64,000 bases of DNA. It comes from Mucilaginibacter sp. L196 (GTDB taxonomy: Bacteria > Bacteroidota > Bacteroidia > Sphingobacteriales > Sphingobacteriaceae). Below the pieces are notes generated by a model. That model did not search any database. It was given only the letters and a program-made list of their open reading frames with translations, and was not told the origin of the DNA. Where the stretch lies: contig NZ_LMUO01000006.1 of the NCBI RefSeq assembly GCF_009765905.1, forward strand, positions 174,676-238,675, given 5' to 3'. Position 1 is the stretch's first letter. Each line of letters starts with the position of its first letter. Of this stretch, positions 36,899 to 46,001 are shown one piece after another. A program made the position numbers and the translations under genes.

Positions 36899-39316
36899 TT
36901 AAAACTTCAAACTCAACCCAACCAAAAAGTTAATTGGTGCTTGTGGGAACAAATAGTTATAGTTTACCACTTTGCCGCTTTCTATATCCGGGTAGGTTGC
37001 GCCGTTTGATTCATACTTCTCGCTGAAAATATTATTTATCAATAAGCTAATGCCAATGTCTTTAACCGATTTTATACTGAAGTCATAATTCAACCTTAGG
37101 CCATTCACAAAATAGCTGTTTAAGTAGCGATTAGATGTAGGATCAGAAGCCGCATAGCCCGGAGGATTGATATTGGATGTATTATCCAAATATTGTCTGC
37201 TTACATACTTGCTGATCAAAGCGATCTCGCTGCCTTTAAATGGCATAAAACCAATTTCGCTGGAAGCTACAAAGTTGGGCGAGAAAGCTATATCCGTTTC
37301 TTTATACTGATAATCAACCGTTGTGTTATTATCGTAATCGAACAAGTACTGGTTAAAGTTTTTAACCTTATTAGCGCTTAACGATGCCGTTGCCGACCAT
37401 ATAAACCATTTGTTTGGCCTTATCCTGCCATCAAACTCCAAACCTTCACGGAAACTGTTTTTCACATTGCTCTGTATCTGGTCGCCTACATCATTCAGCG
37501 CGCCGGTTACAACCAACTGATTGTAGTACAGCATATAAAAGGCGTTGATGCCGCCGGTAAATATACCTTGGGTAGTACGGTAACCCAGTTCCCAGTCTTT
37601 TAAGTTCTCAGGCTTGGGGCGACTGTCAGGCGTTGATTGTACATAATCATCCCTATCAGGCTCATGGTTACCTACACCAAATGATAGGTAGATATTACTT
37701 TTGGGGTCGATCTGGTAGGTGATACCTGCCTTCGGGTTGAAAAAGTTTAGCTTCACCTGCTCCTGCTCGTTTTGTAAGGCATCGTTAAAACCTAAAAACG
37801 AATAATAAATATGGCGGTACTGCATATCGGCATACAAAATGAATTTGCCTAACTTGTAATCAGCCTTACCATAAATATTGAAATCGGTTTTAAAGGCGTT
37901 ATCACTTTCGTATTGATAATTCGGGCCGATACCCAAATTTTGTTGCGACCATTCAATATTGTCATAATGCTCACCACGGTATTCGTTATAAGCACCGCCC
38001 AAATTAAAGTTAAAGTTGTGGTTAGGCTGATATTTAAAGTTATAAGTAACGCCATAAAATTTATTATTTAACCACAGGCGACGGGTTAAATTACTGGTAG
38101 TATCATTGGCGTTAGGTTTTAACCCGTAATTTTTAACAGAATCAGCCGTTCTGTACTCCTCATAATAACCATACCCATGCGTATAATGCAGCGCACCGCT
38201 AAATGATATTTTGTCCGATATTTTTTGATCCACCAATAATTGATAGTGTATTTGGGTATAATTATCTGTTTGGTTTGGATAGAAGCTGCCGTCGGGTTCT
38301 AAACCAAGGCCATTATAAGTACGGTTACCTGCCTTTATACTATCTTCGGGTACACCATTCCATGCCTGGTAAGTATGCTCGGTACCACCAAAGGTTACTA
38401 ACCTGATCAGCGTATTTTTACCATAGTAAGCACCATTTAAAAAGTATGATTTCAGGTTAGCTGAAGCCCTGTCGATATACCCGTTTGAGGTAATGCTCGA
38501 TAGCCTGCCATCAAAAGTAAATTTACCGCCTAAAAGACCTGTACCTATGTTTAAGGTATTTTTCAACGCACCGTATGAACCGGCTGAGTTATTCAACTCC
38601 AGGTAACCGGTATCGCGGCGGGTAGTTGTTTGTATGTTGATACTAGCCCCAAAAGCACCCGCGCCATTGGTTGATGTACCCACGCCACGCTGTATTTGTA
38701 TATCATTAACCGAAGAAGCAATGTCCGGTATATCAACAAAGTAAACACCCTCCTCTTCCGAATCATTATATGGGATGCCGTTAATGGTAACATTTATACG
38801 TGTAGCATCAGACCCACGGATGTGAATATAGGTATAGCCAATTCCCGTACCGCCGTCTGATGTAGTAACAACCGATGGGGTTTGATCCAGCAGATAAGGC
38901 AGGTCCTGGCCAAGGTTATTTTTTTGAATATCCTTACCACTCAAATTGGTAAAAGCGATAGGCGCGTTAATGGCTGCCCGTGTAGCATTTACAGTAACCT
39001 CATCGTTCAAAATAGTTGTCGTGTTAAGCGACAAATTAACAGTGATATTACTTTTTAAGTTGATGGTTTTGATGGTAGCCTGATAACCAATATACGTGAT
39101 CTTGATGCTGTAATTGTCGGCTTTTAAGTTGGTAAAAACGTACTTGCCATCGGTGCCCGAACTGGTGCTGAGGTTTAAGTTTTGAATACGGATGGTAGCG
39201 CCTGATAATGGCTCGCCGGTCTGCTGGTCGGTAACTTTACCGGAAATAGAGAATTGGGCCGATGCCAAAACAGGCAACAGCAAGGCGAAAAACGCCACGA
39301 GTAAATTTTTCTTCAA
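36899..39316 (-). CDS. TonB-dependent outer-membrane receptor under TPP riboswitch control (putative thiamine uptake)
   Basis: An 805-residue receptor from the TTG at 39316, which yields a clean signal peptide (KKNLLVAFFALLLPVLASAQ). A GTG at 39376 would add 20 residues with no signal character. Domains: CarboxypepD_reg-like beta-sandwich (ISGKVTDQQTGEPLSGATI), plug domain (LSGKDIQKNN to GRGVGTSTNGAGAFGASINI region), and a 22-strand barrel ending INFLVGLSLKF, with terminal aromatic Phe. The TPP riboswitch directly upstream points to uptake of thiamine or its phosphates, as proposed for riboswitch-linked receptors in Bacteroidota. Confidence 0.88.
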   Translation of the reverse strand: MKKNLLVAFFALLLPVLASAQFSISGKVTDQQTGEPLSGATIRIQNLNLSTSSGTDGKYVFTNLKADNYSIKITYIGYQATIKTINLKSNITVNLSLNTTTILNDEVTVNATRAAINAPIAFTNLSGKDIQKNNLGQDLPYLLDQTPSVVTTSDGGTGIGYTYIHIRGSDATRINVTINGIPYNDSEEEGVYFVDIPDIASSVNDIQIQRGVGTSTNGAGAFGASINIQTTTRRDTGYLELNNSAGSYGALKNTLNIGTGLLGGKFTFDGRLSSITSNGYIDRASANLKSYFLNGAYYGKNTLIRLVTFGGTEHTYQAWNGVPEDSIKAGNRTYNGLGLEPDGSFYPNQTDNYTQIHYQLLVDQKISDKISFSGALHYTHGYGYYEEYRTADSVKNYGLKPNANDTTSNLTRRLWLNNKFYGVTYNFKYQPNHNFNFNLGGAYNEYRGEHYDNIEWSQQNLGIGPNYQYESDNAFKTDFNIYGKADYKLGKFILYADMQYRHIYYSFLGFNDALQNEQEQVKLNFFNPKAGITYQIDPKSNIYLSFGVGNHEPDRDDYVQSTPDSRPKPENLKDWELGYRTTQGIFTGGINAFYMLYYNQLVVTGALNDVGDQIQSNVKNSFREGLEFDGRIRPNKWFIWSATASLSANKVKNFNQYLFDYDNNTTVDYQYKETDIAFSPNFVASSEIGFMPFKGSEIALISKYVSRQYLDNTSNINPPGYAASDPTSNRYLNSYFVNGLRLNYDFSIKSVKDIGISLLINNIFSEKYESNGATYPDIESGKVVNYNYLFPQAPINFLVGLSLKF

Positions 39317-39390
39317 TACGAATAAATAAAACTTGTTAAACCATCTGCATACCAAAGGGTTGAATATGCAGTACACTTAACTTATTACCT

Positions 39391-39529
39391 CTCCCTACGC
39401 CGGCATTACCCGGATCAGGTGCATGTTCGTCTTACAGGTCGATGATTTTTAATCACGACTTCTAAAACAACAATGGGTTTGATCTCAGCCTGTCTTTCAG
39501 TTTGATTGCTCAAAGCAAGGCACCCCTTG
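39391..39529 (-). promoter_or_regulatory. TPP riboswitch (THI box)
   Basis: On the minus strand: GGGGTGCC (about 39519-39526), GGCTGAGATC (39480-39490), then CACCTGATCCGGGTAATGCC and GGCGTAGGGA (39392-39423). These are the conserved TPP-binding blocks in correct order, with an extended variable stem between CTGAGA and the CCTGATC block. It lies between an exact -7 element and the TonB receptor gene. Ligand binding would reduce expression. Confidence 0.95.
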
Positions 39530-39541
39530 AGAATTATAGGG

Positions 39542-39549
39542 CAAAGATA
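39542..39549 (-). promoter_or_regulatory. -7 element driving the TPP riboswitch transcript
   Basis: TATCTTTG on the minus strand, an exact TAnnTTTG. A start about 7 bases on (near 39535) would place the riboswitch at the very 5' end of the RNA. Confidence 0.65.
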
Positions 39550-39583
39550 GAAATGATTTCGGAATTTGGCATATTAAACCTCC

Positions 39584-39666
39584 ATGTCATTGCGAGGAAC
39601 GAAGCAATCGCGAACTTTGCAAGACCGCTTTTCTACGTGCGATTGCTTCGTTCCTCGCAATGACAT
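39584..39666. repeat. Palindromic repeat, TCATTGCGAG family, intact copy
   Basis: The arms 39584-39611 and 39639-39666 are perfectly complementary over 28 bases, starting ATGTCATTGCGAGGAACGAA. The loop contains CGAACTTTGCAAGACCGC. It lies between the riboswitch promoter and aspS. Confidence 0.9.
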
Positions 39667-39740
39667 TTAGTTATCCACTCTATGCTCTTCTTTAAAAAAA
39701 CACTTTACATAAGAAACAAATAAGCATTATTTATAAATCT

Positions 39741-39805
39741 TTCCTACTTTCGGCTTTCTGATCTCATCTCTTTCGGACTTTCTGACTTTCCACCTTTCGG
39801 ACTTC
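39741..39805. repeat. Imperfect CTTTCGGACTTTCTGA tandem repeats
   Basis: A pyrimidine-rich stretch repeating CTTTCGG / CTTTCTGA / CTTTCCAC several times before the aspS promoter. Apart from this and the palindrome, the 39667-39846 gap holds only the promoter. Confidence 0.45.
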
Positions 39806-39817
39806 ATTCAAAAAAAC

Positions 39818-39825
39818 TACTTTTG
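39818..39825 (+). promoter_or_regulatory. -7 element of aspS
   Basis: TACTTTTG, an exact TAnnTTTG, 21 bases before the aspS ATG. A weak TTTC-GG lies 17-20 bases further up. Confidence 0.55.
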
Positions 39826-39846
39826 CAAACTTTATAAATACGTACT

Positions 39847-41598
39847 ATGCTAAGAACACATACCTGCGGCGAATTAACCATCAGCAATTTAGGCGAAACC
39901 GTTACTTTATGCGGATGGGTACAAAAATCGCGCGATTTGGGGGCTACCACATTTATTGATGTGCGCGACCGCTATGGCTTAACTCAATTGGTTTTAAATA
40001 CTGATAACGATGCTACCCTGCGCGAAAAGGCTAAAGGCTTAGGCCGCGAGTTTGTATTAAAGGTTACCGGTAAGGTAATTGAGCGTACCAGCAAAAATGC
40101 AAAAATGGTAACCGGCGATATTGAAATTGCTGTTACTGATATAGAGATATTAAATTCATCAAAAACACCGCCGTTCATCATTGAAGATGAAACCGACGGT
40201 GGTGAGGAATTACGTGCAAAATACCGTTACTTGGATTTGCGCCGTAACCCAATACGCAACAACCTGATGCTGCGCCACAAAATGGCCCAGGAAGTTCGTA
40301 AATATTTAGACGGACTTGATTTTATCGAGGTGGAAACCCCGGTACTGATCAAATCAACGCCCGAAGGTGCACGTGACTTCGTGGTTCCAAGCCGCATGAA
40401 CCCGGGCGAGTTTTACGCATTGCCACAATCACCACAAACCTTTAAACAGTTGTTGATGGTGAGTGGTTTCGATCGTTATTTCCAGATCGTGAAATGTTTC
40501 AGGGATGAGGATTTAAGAGCTGATCGTCAACCAGAGTTTACCCAGATTGATTGTGAACTATCCTTCATCACCCAGGAAGATATATTAAACATATTTGAAG
40601 GCCTTACCCGCCACCTGTTTAAAACAGTTAAGGGTATCGACCTGATCAAATTCCCACGCATGCAATATGCTGATGCCATGCGTTTATACGGTTCAGACAA
40701 ACCAGATCTTCGTTTTGGGATGGAGTTTGTGGAACTAAACGGCATCATGAAAGGCAAAAACTTCAGCATATTTGATAATGCTGAACTAATAGTAGGCATC
40801 AATGCTAAAGGTTGTGCCGAATACACCCGCAAGCAACTGGATGAATTAACCGAATGGTTAAAACGCCCTCAAATCGGTGCAACAGGCTTAATTTATTGTC
40901 GTTACGGAGCTGATGGTACTTTAAAATCATCGGTAGATAAATTCTACGGTGAAGATGACCTGACCAACCTTGCTGCCTCATTAAAGGCTGAACCGGGCGA
41001 TTTGATCCTGATTTTAGCAGGCCAAAGCCAAAAAGTACGCAAGCAAATGAACGAGCTACGCCTTGAAATGGGCACCCGTTTAGGTTTGCGTAATAAAAAT
41101 GATTTCGCGCCACTCTGGGTGTTGGACTTCCCATTATTAGAGTGGGACGAGGAAACCGAGCGTTACCACGCTATGCACCACCCATTCACCTCGCCAAAAC
41201 CTGAAGATATAGCCATGCTGGATACCGAACCCGGCGAAGTACGTGCCAATGCCTACGATTTGGTAATCAACGGTACTGAAATTGGCGGTGGTTCTATCCG
41301 TATACACGACAGGACTTTACAAGCCTTAATGTTTAAACACTTAGGCTTTTCACCAGAAGAAGCTCAAAAACAGTTTGGCTTTTTGATGGATGCCTTTGAG
41401 TACGGCGCACCTCCGCATGGTGGTATTGCCTTTGGTTTCGACAGGTTATGCTCTATTTTCGCAGGATTGGATTCAATCCGTGATGTTATAGCGTTCCCCA
41501 AAAACAATTCAGGCCGCGATGTGATGATCGATACACCATCAAGTATATCAGATGCTCAATTAAATGAACTTAAAATAACCACTACCTTACCCCTTTAA
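39847..41598 (+). CDS. aspS: Aspartyl-tRNA synthetase
   Basis: A 583-residue class IIb synthetase that charges tRNA-Asp. It has the N-terminal OB-fold ([23 protein letters not shown]), class II motif 2 as [17 protein letters not shown], the bacterial GAD insert (about 285-420), and motif 3 as [10 protein letters not shown] near residue 530. The length is that of the bacterial type. The FKBP lipoprotein gene starts 2 bp after its stop, so the two are probably co-transcribed. Confidence 0.98.
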   Translation: MLRTHTCGELTISNLGETVTLCGWVQKSRDLGATTFIDVRDRYGLTQLVLNTDNDATLREKAKGLGREFVLKVTGKVIERTSKNAKMVTGDIEIAVTDIEILNSSKTPPFIIEDETDGGEELRAKYRYLDLRRNPIRNNLMLRHKMAQEVRKYLDGLDFIEVETPVLIKSTPEGARDFVVPSRMNPGEFYALPQSPQTFKQLLMVSGFDRYFQIVKCFRDEDLRADRQPEFTQIDCELSFITQEDILNIFEGLTRHLFKTVKGIDLIKFPRMQYADAMRLYGSDKPDLRFGMEFVELNGIMKGKNFSIFDNAELIVGINAKGCAEYTRKQLDELTEWLKRPQIGATGLIYCRYGADGTLKSSVDKFYGEDDLTNLAASLKAEPGDLILILAGQSQKVRKQMNELRLEMGTRLGLRNKNDFAPLWVLDFPLLEWDEETERYHAMHHPFTSPKPEDIAMLDTEPGEVRANAYDLVINGTEIGGGSIRIHDRTLQALMFKHLGFSPEEAQKQFGFLMDAFEYGAPPHGGIAFGFDRLCSIFAGLDSIRDVIAFPKNNSGRDVMIDTPSSISDAQLNELKITTTLPL

Positions 41599-41600
41599 TA

Positions 41601-42080
41601 GTGAAAAAAACTTTTATAATAATCCTGTCGATACTAACTGTTGGGTTTGTATCATGCAAAAAAAACACTGCAACAGTTAGTGCAGCACAACAAGCTATCA
41701 TTGATGACGGATTAATAAAAGCCTATATATCATCACATAGCCTTGATAGTGTAAAAAAAGATTCGTCTTCAGGTATCTATTATAAAATAATCGCGACAGG
41801 TACAGGCGCATATCCAACGGCTAGCTCTTCGGTAAATGTTAATTACCAGGGCACGCTGCTTAACGGAACGGTATTTGCGCCCGAAGGTAATATCGGAGGG
41901 TCTCCATTAGCTGATTTGATTACAGGTTGGCAAATAGGTGTCCCATTTATTAATACAGGCGGCACTATAATACTCTTATTACCATCCCGTTATGGCTATG
42001 GCAATAATTCACCAAGTGCGTTAATACCAAACAATTCAGTACTAATATTTACCATTCAACTGGTTAGTTTCACTAATTAA
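41601..42080 (+). CDS. FKBP-type peptidyl-prolyl isomerase, lipoprotein
   Basis: A 159-residue protein from a GTG start 2 bp after aspS. Lipoprotein signal ends VGFVSC (Cys19). The mature part has a short helix and one FKBP domain (VNVNYQGTLLNGTVF, ITGWQIGVPFI, SRYGYG, LIPNNSVLIFTIQLV). The Asp that normally follows the first Phe in FKBPs (VFD) is Ala here (VFAPEG), so activity may be reduced. Paralogue of the next gene. Expected to be periplasmic, membrane-anchored; clients unknown. Confidence 0.88.
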   Translation: MKKTFIIILSILTVGFVSCKKNTATVSAAQQAIIDDGLIKAYISSHSLDSVKKDSSSGIYYKIIATGTGAYPTASSSVNVNYQGTLLNGTVFAPEGNIGGSPLADLITGWQIGVPFINTGGTIILLLPSRYGYGNNSPSALIPNNSVLIFTIQLVSFTN

Positions 42081-42244
42081 TAATAACGGCGGCTTTCCTA
42101 ACAATAAAATTACAGTATCTGCAATAATTGGGTAAGCCTGCATAAAATGTTTTTTATTAACTTGGCACCATTAATATAAACTGTTAAAATTAGTACAGCA
42201 TATAATTTTCACTCAAAAAATCAGTTATAGCGTTATACAACAAT

Positions 42245-42733
42245 ATGAAGAGAATACTTTTACTATCCGGATTACTTATCATTCTATTTTCTGCATGCAA
42301 AAAGCAAACGTTTAATGATACCAGGCAGGCTACAATTGATGAGCTGAAAATACAGGCTTATATAAAAGCTAACAATATTGATAGCCTCACAAAAGATCCA
42401 TCCGGCCTATATTACAGAATAGTAACCCAAAATCCAGGCGCTCACCCAACAGTAACAGACACCGTACAGGTATCTTACGTTGGAAAACTGCTCAATGGTA
42501 CGGTATTCGATACTGAAACTGCAACTGTATTGGGCATGCCTGGTCTTATTAAAGGCTGGCAAATAGGCATTCCGATGCTAGGTGCCGACCACATTAACAA
42601 AGCGGCCAGAATCAGGTTGATCATCCCATCTGCACTTGCTTACGCCGATTCGGGAAGCACCGCCGGAGCGGTAACTATTCCACCTAATGCAGTGCTTGAT
42701 TTTACTATTGACCTCATAGGCTTTTATCAATAA
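42245..42733 (+). CDS. FKBP-type peptidyl-prolyl isomerase, lipoprotein
   Basis: A 162-residue paralogue of the previous gene. Lipoprotein signal ends LFSAC (Cys18). The FKBP domain is complete and keeps the active-site Asp (VQVSYVGKLLNGTVFDTET, IKGWQIGIPML, PSALAYADSG, IPPNAVLDFTIDL). The two proteins share the pre-domain pattern with AYI/SL-D-SxxK before the domain, so they arose by tandem duplication. Separated from its copy by 164 bp, long enough for its own promoter. The next gene begins in the base after its stop. Confidence 0.9.
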   Translation: MKRILLLSGLLIILFSACKKQTFNDTRQATIDELKIQAYIKANNIDSLTKDPSGLYYRIVTQNPGAHPTVTDTVQVSYVGKLLNGTVFDTETATVLGMPGLIKGWQIGIPMLGADHINKAARIRLIIPSALAYADSGSTAGAVTIPPNAVLDFTIDLIGFYQ

Positions 42734-43054
42734 TTGCCCAACCTCCTATTCATTTGCAGCAAAAACCAGTGGCGCAGCCCTACAGCTGAGCTACTGTTTA
42801 AAAATCACGCTATACATTCGGCAAAATCTGCCGGCACCAGTGATAAAGCGCGTATTAAGGTCAATCAGAAAATGATTGATTGGGCTGATTTTATTTTTGT
42901 GATGGAACGCAAACACCGTAAAATACTAGAGCAGAATTTCCAAAAATCTATTACCCATAAGCCAATTATTGTTTTAGACATCGAGGATAACTATCAATTC
43001 AATACCCCCGAATTGATCGATATTTTAAGGATTTCGCTTCAGGATTATTTATAG
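42734..43054 (+). CDS. Low-molecular-weight protein tyrosine phosphatase-like protein
   Basis: A 106-residue protein starting with TTG immediately after the FKBP stop codon. The phosphate loop is C-x5-R-S: Cys8 to Arg14-Ser15 in FICSKNQWRSPTAE. VLDIEDNYQFNTPELI near the C-terminus matches the short (about 105 aa) LMW-PTPase-like subgroup rather than the classical 150-residue enzymes with DPY. Probably a cytoplasmic phosphatase; substrate unknown. The abutting start implies translational coupling to the FKBP gene. Confidence 0.85.
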   Translation: MPNLLFICSKNQWRSPTAELLFKNHAIHSAKSAGTSDKARIKVNQKMIDWADFIFVMERKHRKILEQNFQKSITHKPIIVLDIEDNYQFNTPELIDILRISLQDYL

Positions 43055-43105
43055 TCACCAAACTTTTTTGGGATAATGTGGTTTAATTTGTGAACCGTTA
43101 AACTA

Positions 43106-43113
43106 TATCTTCG
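43106..43113 (+). promoter_or_regulatory. Possible -7 element of the SIMPL gene
   Basis: TATCTTCG, one mismatch from TAnnTTTG, with TTTG at 43087-43090 upstream (15-base spacing, a little short). The ATG is at 43147. Confidence 0.4.
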
Positions 43114-43146
43114 TTCAAGCCGTCATACCGGTACAAATACACAATT

Positions 43147-43836
43147 ATGAAAAAGTTATTCATCCTTATTGCCTTTTTTGCCTTTACTTATTCTGCCTTC
43201 GCCCAAAGTGTTGATCTGCGCCGCAAAATTGAAGTGAGCGGCACTGCCGAACAGGAGGTTACTCCCGATGTGATCTATGTGTCAATATCACTACAGGAAT
43301 ACATGAACGGCAAAACACGGGTTACTATTGATCAACTGGAAAATCAATTGGAAGCGGCTGTTAAAGAGGCAGGTATACCTAAGGAAAATTTCACCATAAA
43401 CAATATATCTGCCTGGAATAACAATTACCAGAAAAAGAAATCTCCTGATTTTTTAGCAAGTAAACAGTACAGCCTAAAATTAAGCGACTTGAATAAATTC
43501 GATCAGATACTAAGCGCAGTTGACCCTAAAGGCATACAGTCTACCAATATCGATAGCTACGAATACTCAAAAGCAGACCAGCTAAAAAATCAATTAAAGT
43601 TAAAAGCCCTGCTTGCAGCAAGGGATAAAGCGACATACCTGCTAAACGGTATCGGTGCCAAATTGGGCGACCCGATTAATATCACCGAAGTTGATAACAG
43701 TAACTACCCGCAACCAAGAATGTATATGGCAAAAACGATGTCGGTTGGCATGGCCTCAGCTCCCGTTTCTGACATCGATTTCAAGACGATTAAGCTGAGT
43801 TTCCAGGTAAACGCGGTGTTTGAGATAGTTAAATAA
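43147..43836 (+). CDS. SIMPL (DUF541) domain periplasmic protein
   Basis: A 229-residue protein with signal peptide (1-20, YSAFAQ). The rest is one SIMPL/DUF541 domain: RKIEVSGTAEQEVTPDVIYVSISLQEY at its start, a central AGIPKENFTINNISAWNN and a DKATYLLNGIGAKLGDPINITE stretch, all characteristic. Family members are periplasmic or outer-membrane oligomers; one mammalian relative and bacterial BP26 are known but the bacterial role is unclear. Single gene. Confidence 0.92.
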   Translation: MKKLFILIAFFAFTYSAFAQSVDLRRKIEVSGTAEQEVTPDVIYVSISLQEYMNGKTRVTIDQLENQLEAAVKEAGIPKENFTINNISAWNNNYQKKKSPDFLASKQYSLKLSDLNKFDQILSAVDPKGIQSTNIDSYEYSKADQLKNQLKLKALLAARDKATYLLNGIGAKLGDPINITEVDNSNYPQPRMYMAKTMSVGMASAPVSDIDFKTIKLSFQVNAVFEIVK

Positions 43837-44048
43837 AAATATTTACGTAATTCTCACATTTTGAGTAACTTCTGAAATGCATTAAGCGTATACGGGCGAT
43901 AGAATGTTCATCATCGCAATTTATTGGGCAATTTGTTTTAATAAATGTTAAGAAATCGTAAATAAATTTTAATCTTTCAAAATTTATTTAATAACTGCTT
44001 GACAATGTGAATTTTACATTCTATATTTAAAAACCTAATTGCTTAAGC

Positions 44049-44462
44049 ATGATTCGTACCCGTTTTAAGAAGGTGCTTTTAGTTGCACCAGAAATATCTT
44101 CGCATCAGTTAACTGCTGATTATAAGCATGTTAGGCACATTCATACCATAAATAATATATTCCCGTCTATCTACGAATCAACCCCTAACCTCATTGTTTT
44201 TGACTATAATTTCATCAGCAAAGATCTGGAAAAGATCATTCGCAGAATCAGAACCAACAATTTCTATAGTAAAATCAAGATCTGCTGCTATAAATCAAAG
44301 GTCGAGCCAAAAGCCGATAGCCTGTTAAAAGCCATAGGGGTTGATTTTTTTGTGTACGAAGAAGAGCTAAGAGCGATCCAAAAAAGCAAAAATATCTTCA
44401 GCATTTTCACCGAAATGTTAGAAAGACCGGTTTTAGGCACGCTGTCAAACGTGCATAATTAA
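44049..44462 (+). CDS. Degenerate receiver-like protein
   Basis: A 137-residue protein whose pattern follows a response-regulator receiver: KKVLLVAPE, PNLIVFDYNFI, KIKICCYKSK, AIGVDFFVYEEEL. Asp52 sits where the phosphorylated Asp would be. However, the N-terminal acidic pair, the Ser/Thr and the conserved Lys are missing (APE, CY and VYEE instead). It is therefore probably a pseudo-receiver that does not undergo normal phosphorylation. No output domain. Weak similarity only; the fold call is an inference from spacing. Confidence 0.55.
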   Translation: MIRTRFKKVLLVAPEISSHQLTADYKHVRHIHTINNIFPSIYESTPNLIVFDYNFISKDLEKIIRRIRTNNFYSKIKICCYKSKVEPKADSLLKAIGVDFFVYEEELRAIQKSKNIFSIFTEMLERPVLGTLSNVHN

Positions 44463-44600
44463 GCCTTTTTAACCCATTTTCCGCTATATTTCTACTATAA
44501 AAAACAGTATAAAGCATTAAAAAGGGCAATTTACAACCGCTACCCACCCAAAATCACCCGTAAAAGAACCATTTTAGCCGCTTTTAGCCGGTAAAATCTC

Positions 44601-45872
44601 TTAATTGATCCACTCAAATTTTGTGTATGGCACCAATACCTCTGGTATTTTAATACCATCCTCGGTTTGGTTATTTTCCAGCAGGGTGGCAACTATACGT
44701 GGCAATGCCAGTGCACTACCATTTAAGGTATGGGCAAGCTGAGTTTTACCCTCTGCATTACGAAAACGTAATTTTAAACGATTAGCTTGGAATGTCTCAA
44801 AATTTGATACTGATGAAACCTCCAACCAGCGTTGTTGCGCGGCGCTCCAGGTTTCCATATCGTAAGTTAAGGCTGCGGTAAAGCCCATATCACCACCGCA
44901 TAAACGTAGTACACGGTATGGTAAGCCTAAGTTCTTCAATAGACCCTGTACATGTGCGCTCATGCCTTCCAATACCTCATATGAAGTATCAGGATGCACC
45001 ACCTGTACAATCTCTACCTTATCAAACTGATGTAAACGGTTTAGTCCACGTACGTGCGCACCGTATGAACCCGCTTCACGGCGGAAACATGGCGTATATC
45101 CGCAATTCTTCACCGGCAGCTCATCAGCCTTTAAAATCACATCACGGTATAAGTTGGTAATAGGCACCTCGGCAGTAGGTATCAGGAATAAGTTATCCTG
45201 CCCCACAAAATACATCTGTCCTTCTTTATCCGGTAACTGCCCGGTTCCGAAACCTGATGCTTCGTTAACCAGTAACGGCAACATCACTTCGCTGTAACCT
45301 GCTTTTTCTGCCTCATCCAAAAAGTAAGCGATCAGCGCGCGTTGCAGTTTAGCACCTTTGCCTTTATATACCGGGAAACCAGCGCCGGTTATTTTAACAC
45401 CCAGCTCAAAATCAATCAAATTGTATTTAGTGGCAAGCTCCCAGTGCGGTAAAGCCCCTTCATAAAGGCTTGGTTTAGCACCATTCTCTAACACTACCTC
45501 ATTTTCCTCAGGTGTTGCACCTTTAGGTACAGAGCTATGCGGCAAGTTTGGCAACAACACAATTTTTTGCTGCAATTCCTCTTCGGTAGCCGCTAAGGCA
45601 TCACCCAAAGTTTTTATCTCTTCTTTCCATGCACCGGTGTTGGCTTTGATGGTTTCAGCCTCATCCTTTTTACCAGCACGCATCAGCTCGCCTATTTGTT
45701 TTGCAGCGGAGTTAGCTTGGGCCGATACACTATCCATTTGGTTTTGTGTTTGACGGCGTTTTTCATCCAGTTCAATAATTTCGTCAACCAATTGTGGCTG
45801 TTTAAAGTTTTTTACAGCTAAACGTTCTAAAACCTGTTCCCTGTTATCACGGATATAACTAACTTGCAGCAT
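44601..45872 (-). CDS. serS: Seryl-tRNA synthetase
   Basis: A 423-residue class II synthetase that charges tRNA-Ser and tRNA-Sec. The N-terminal 100 residues form the long antiparallel coiled-coil arm that contacts the tRNA variable loop (rich in Glu, Lys, Gln). The core has TAEVPITNLYRD, motif 2 CFRREAGSYGAHVRGL and motif 3 NGSALALPRIVATLLEN. Normal length. Its promoter has an exact -7 box and abuts a palindromic repeat shared with rsmI. Confidence 0.98.
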   Translation of the reverse strand: MLQVSYIRDNREQVLERLAVKNFKQPQLVDEIIELDEKRRQTQNQMDSVSAQANSAAKQIGELMRAGKKDEAETIKANTGAWKEEIKTLGDALAATEEELQQKIVLLPNLPHSSVPKGATPEENEVVLENGAKPSLYEGALPHWELATKYNLIDFELGVKITGAGFPVYKGKGAKLQRALIAYFLDEAEKAGYSEVMLPLLVNEASGFGTGQLPDKEGQMYFVGQDNLFLIPTAEVPITNLYRDVILKADELPVKNCGYTPCFRREAGSYGAHVRGLNRLHQFDKVEIVQVVHPDTSYEVLEGMSAHVQGLLKNLGLPYRVLRLCGGDMGFTAALTYDMETWSAAQQRWLEVSSVSNFETFQANRLKLRFRNAEGKTQLAHTLNGSALALPRIVATLLENNQTEDGIKIPEVLVPYTKFEWIN

Positions 45873-45888
45873 TATTTTATTTTTTAGG

Positions 45889-45896
45889 CAAAGATA
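45889..45896 (-). promoter_or_regulatory. -7 element of serS
   Basis: TATCTTTG on the minus strand, an exact TAnnTTTG, 16 bases before the serS ATG. The -33 region would fall in the start of the palindromic repeat at 45907. Confidence 0.55.
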
Positions 45897-45906
45897 TAAA
45901 CTTGAT

Positions 45907-45994
45907 TGTCATTGCGAACGTAGTGAAGCAATCTCGTCGTATATATTTAATGAAATGCATAGCTACGAGATTGCTTCGTACCTCGCAATGACAA
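45907..45994. repeat. Palindromic repeat, TCATTGCGAG family, between serS and rsmI
   Basis: TTGTCATTGCGAACGTAGTG (from 45907) is matched by the arm ending CGCAATGACAA at 45994; GAAGCAATCTCGT pairs with ACGAGATTGCTTC. One arm reads CGAACGTAG and the other CTACC/GTACCTCG, so it is partly decayed. It occupies the divergent promoter region. Confidence 0.85.
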
Positions 45995-46001
45995 AAAAAT
46001 T

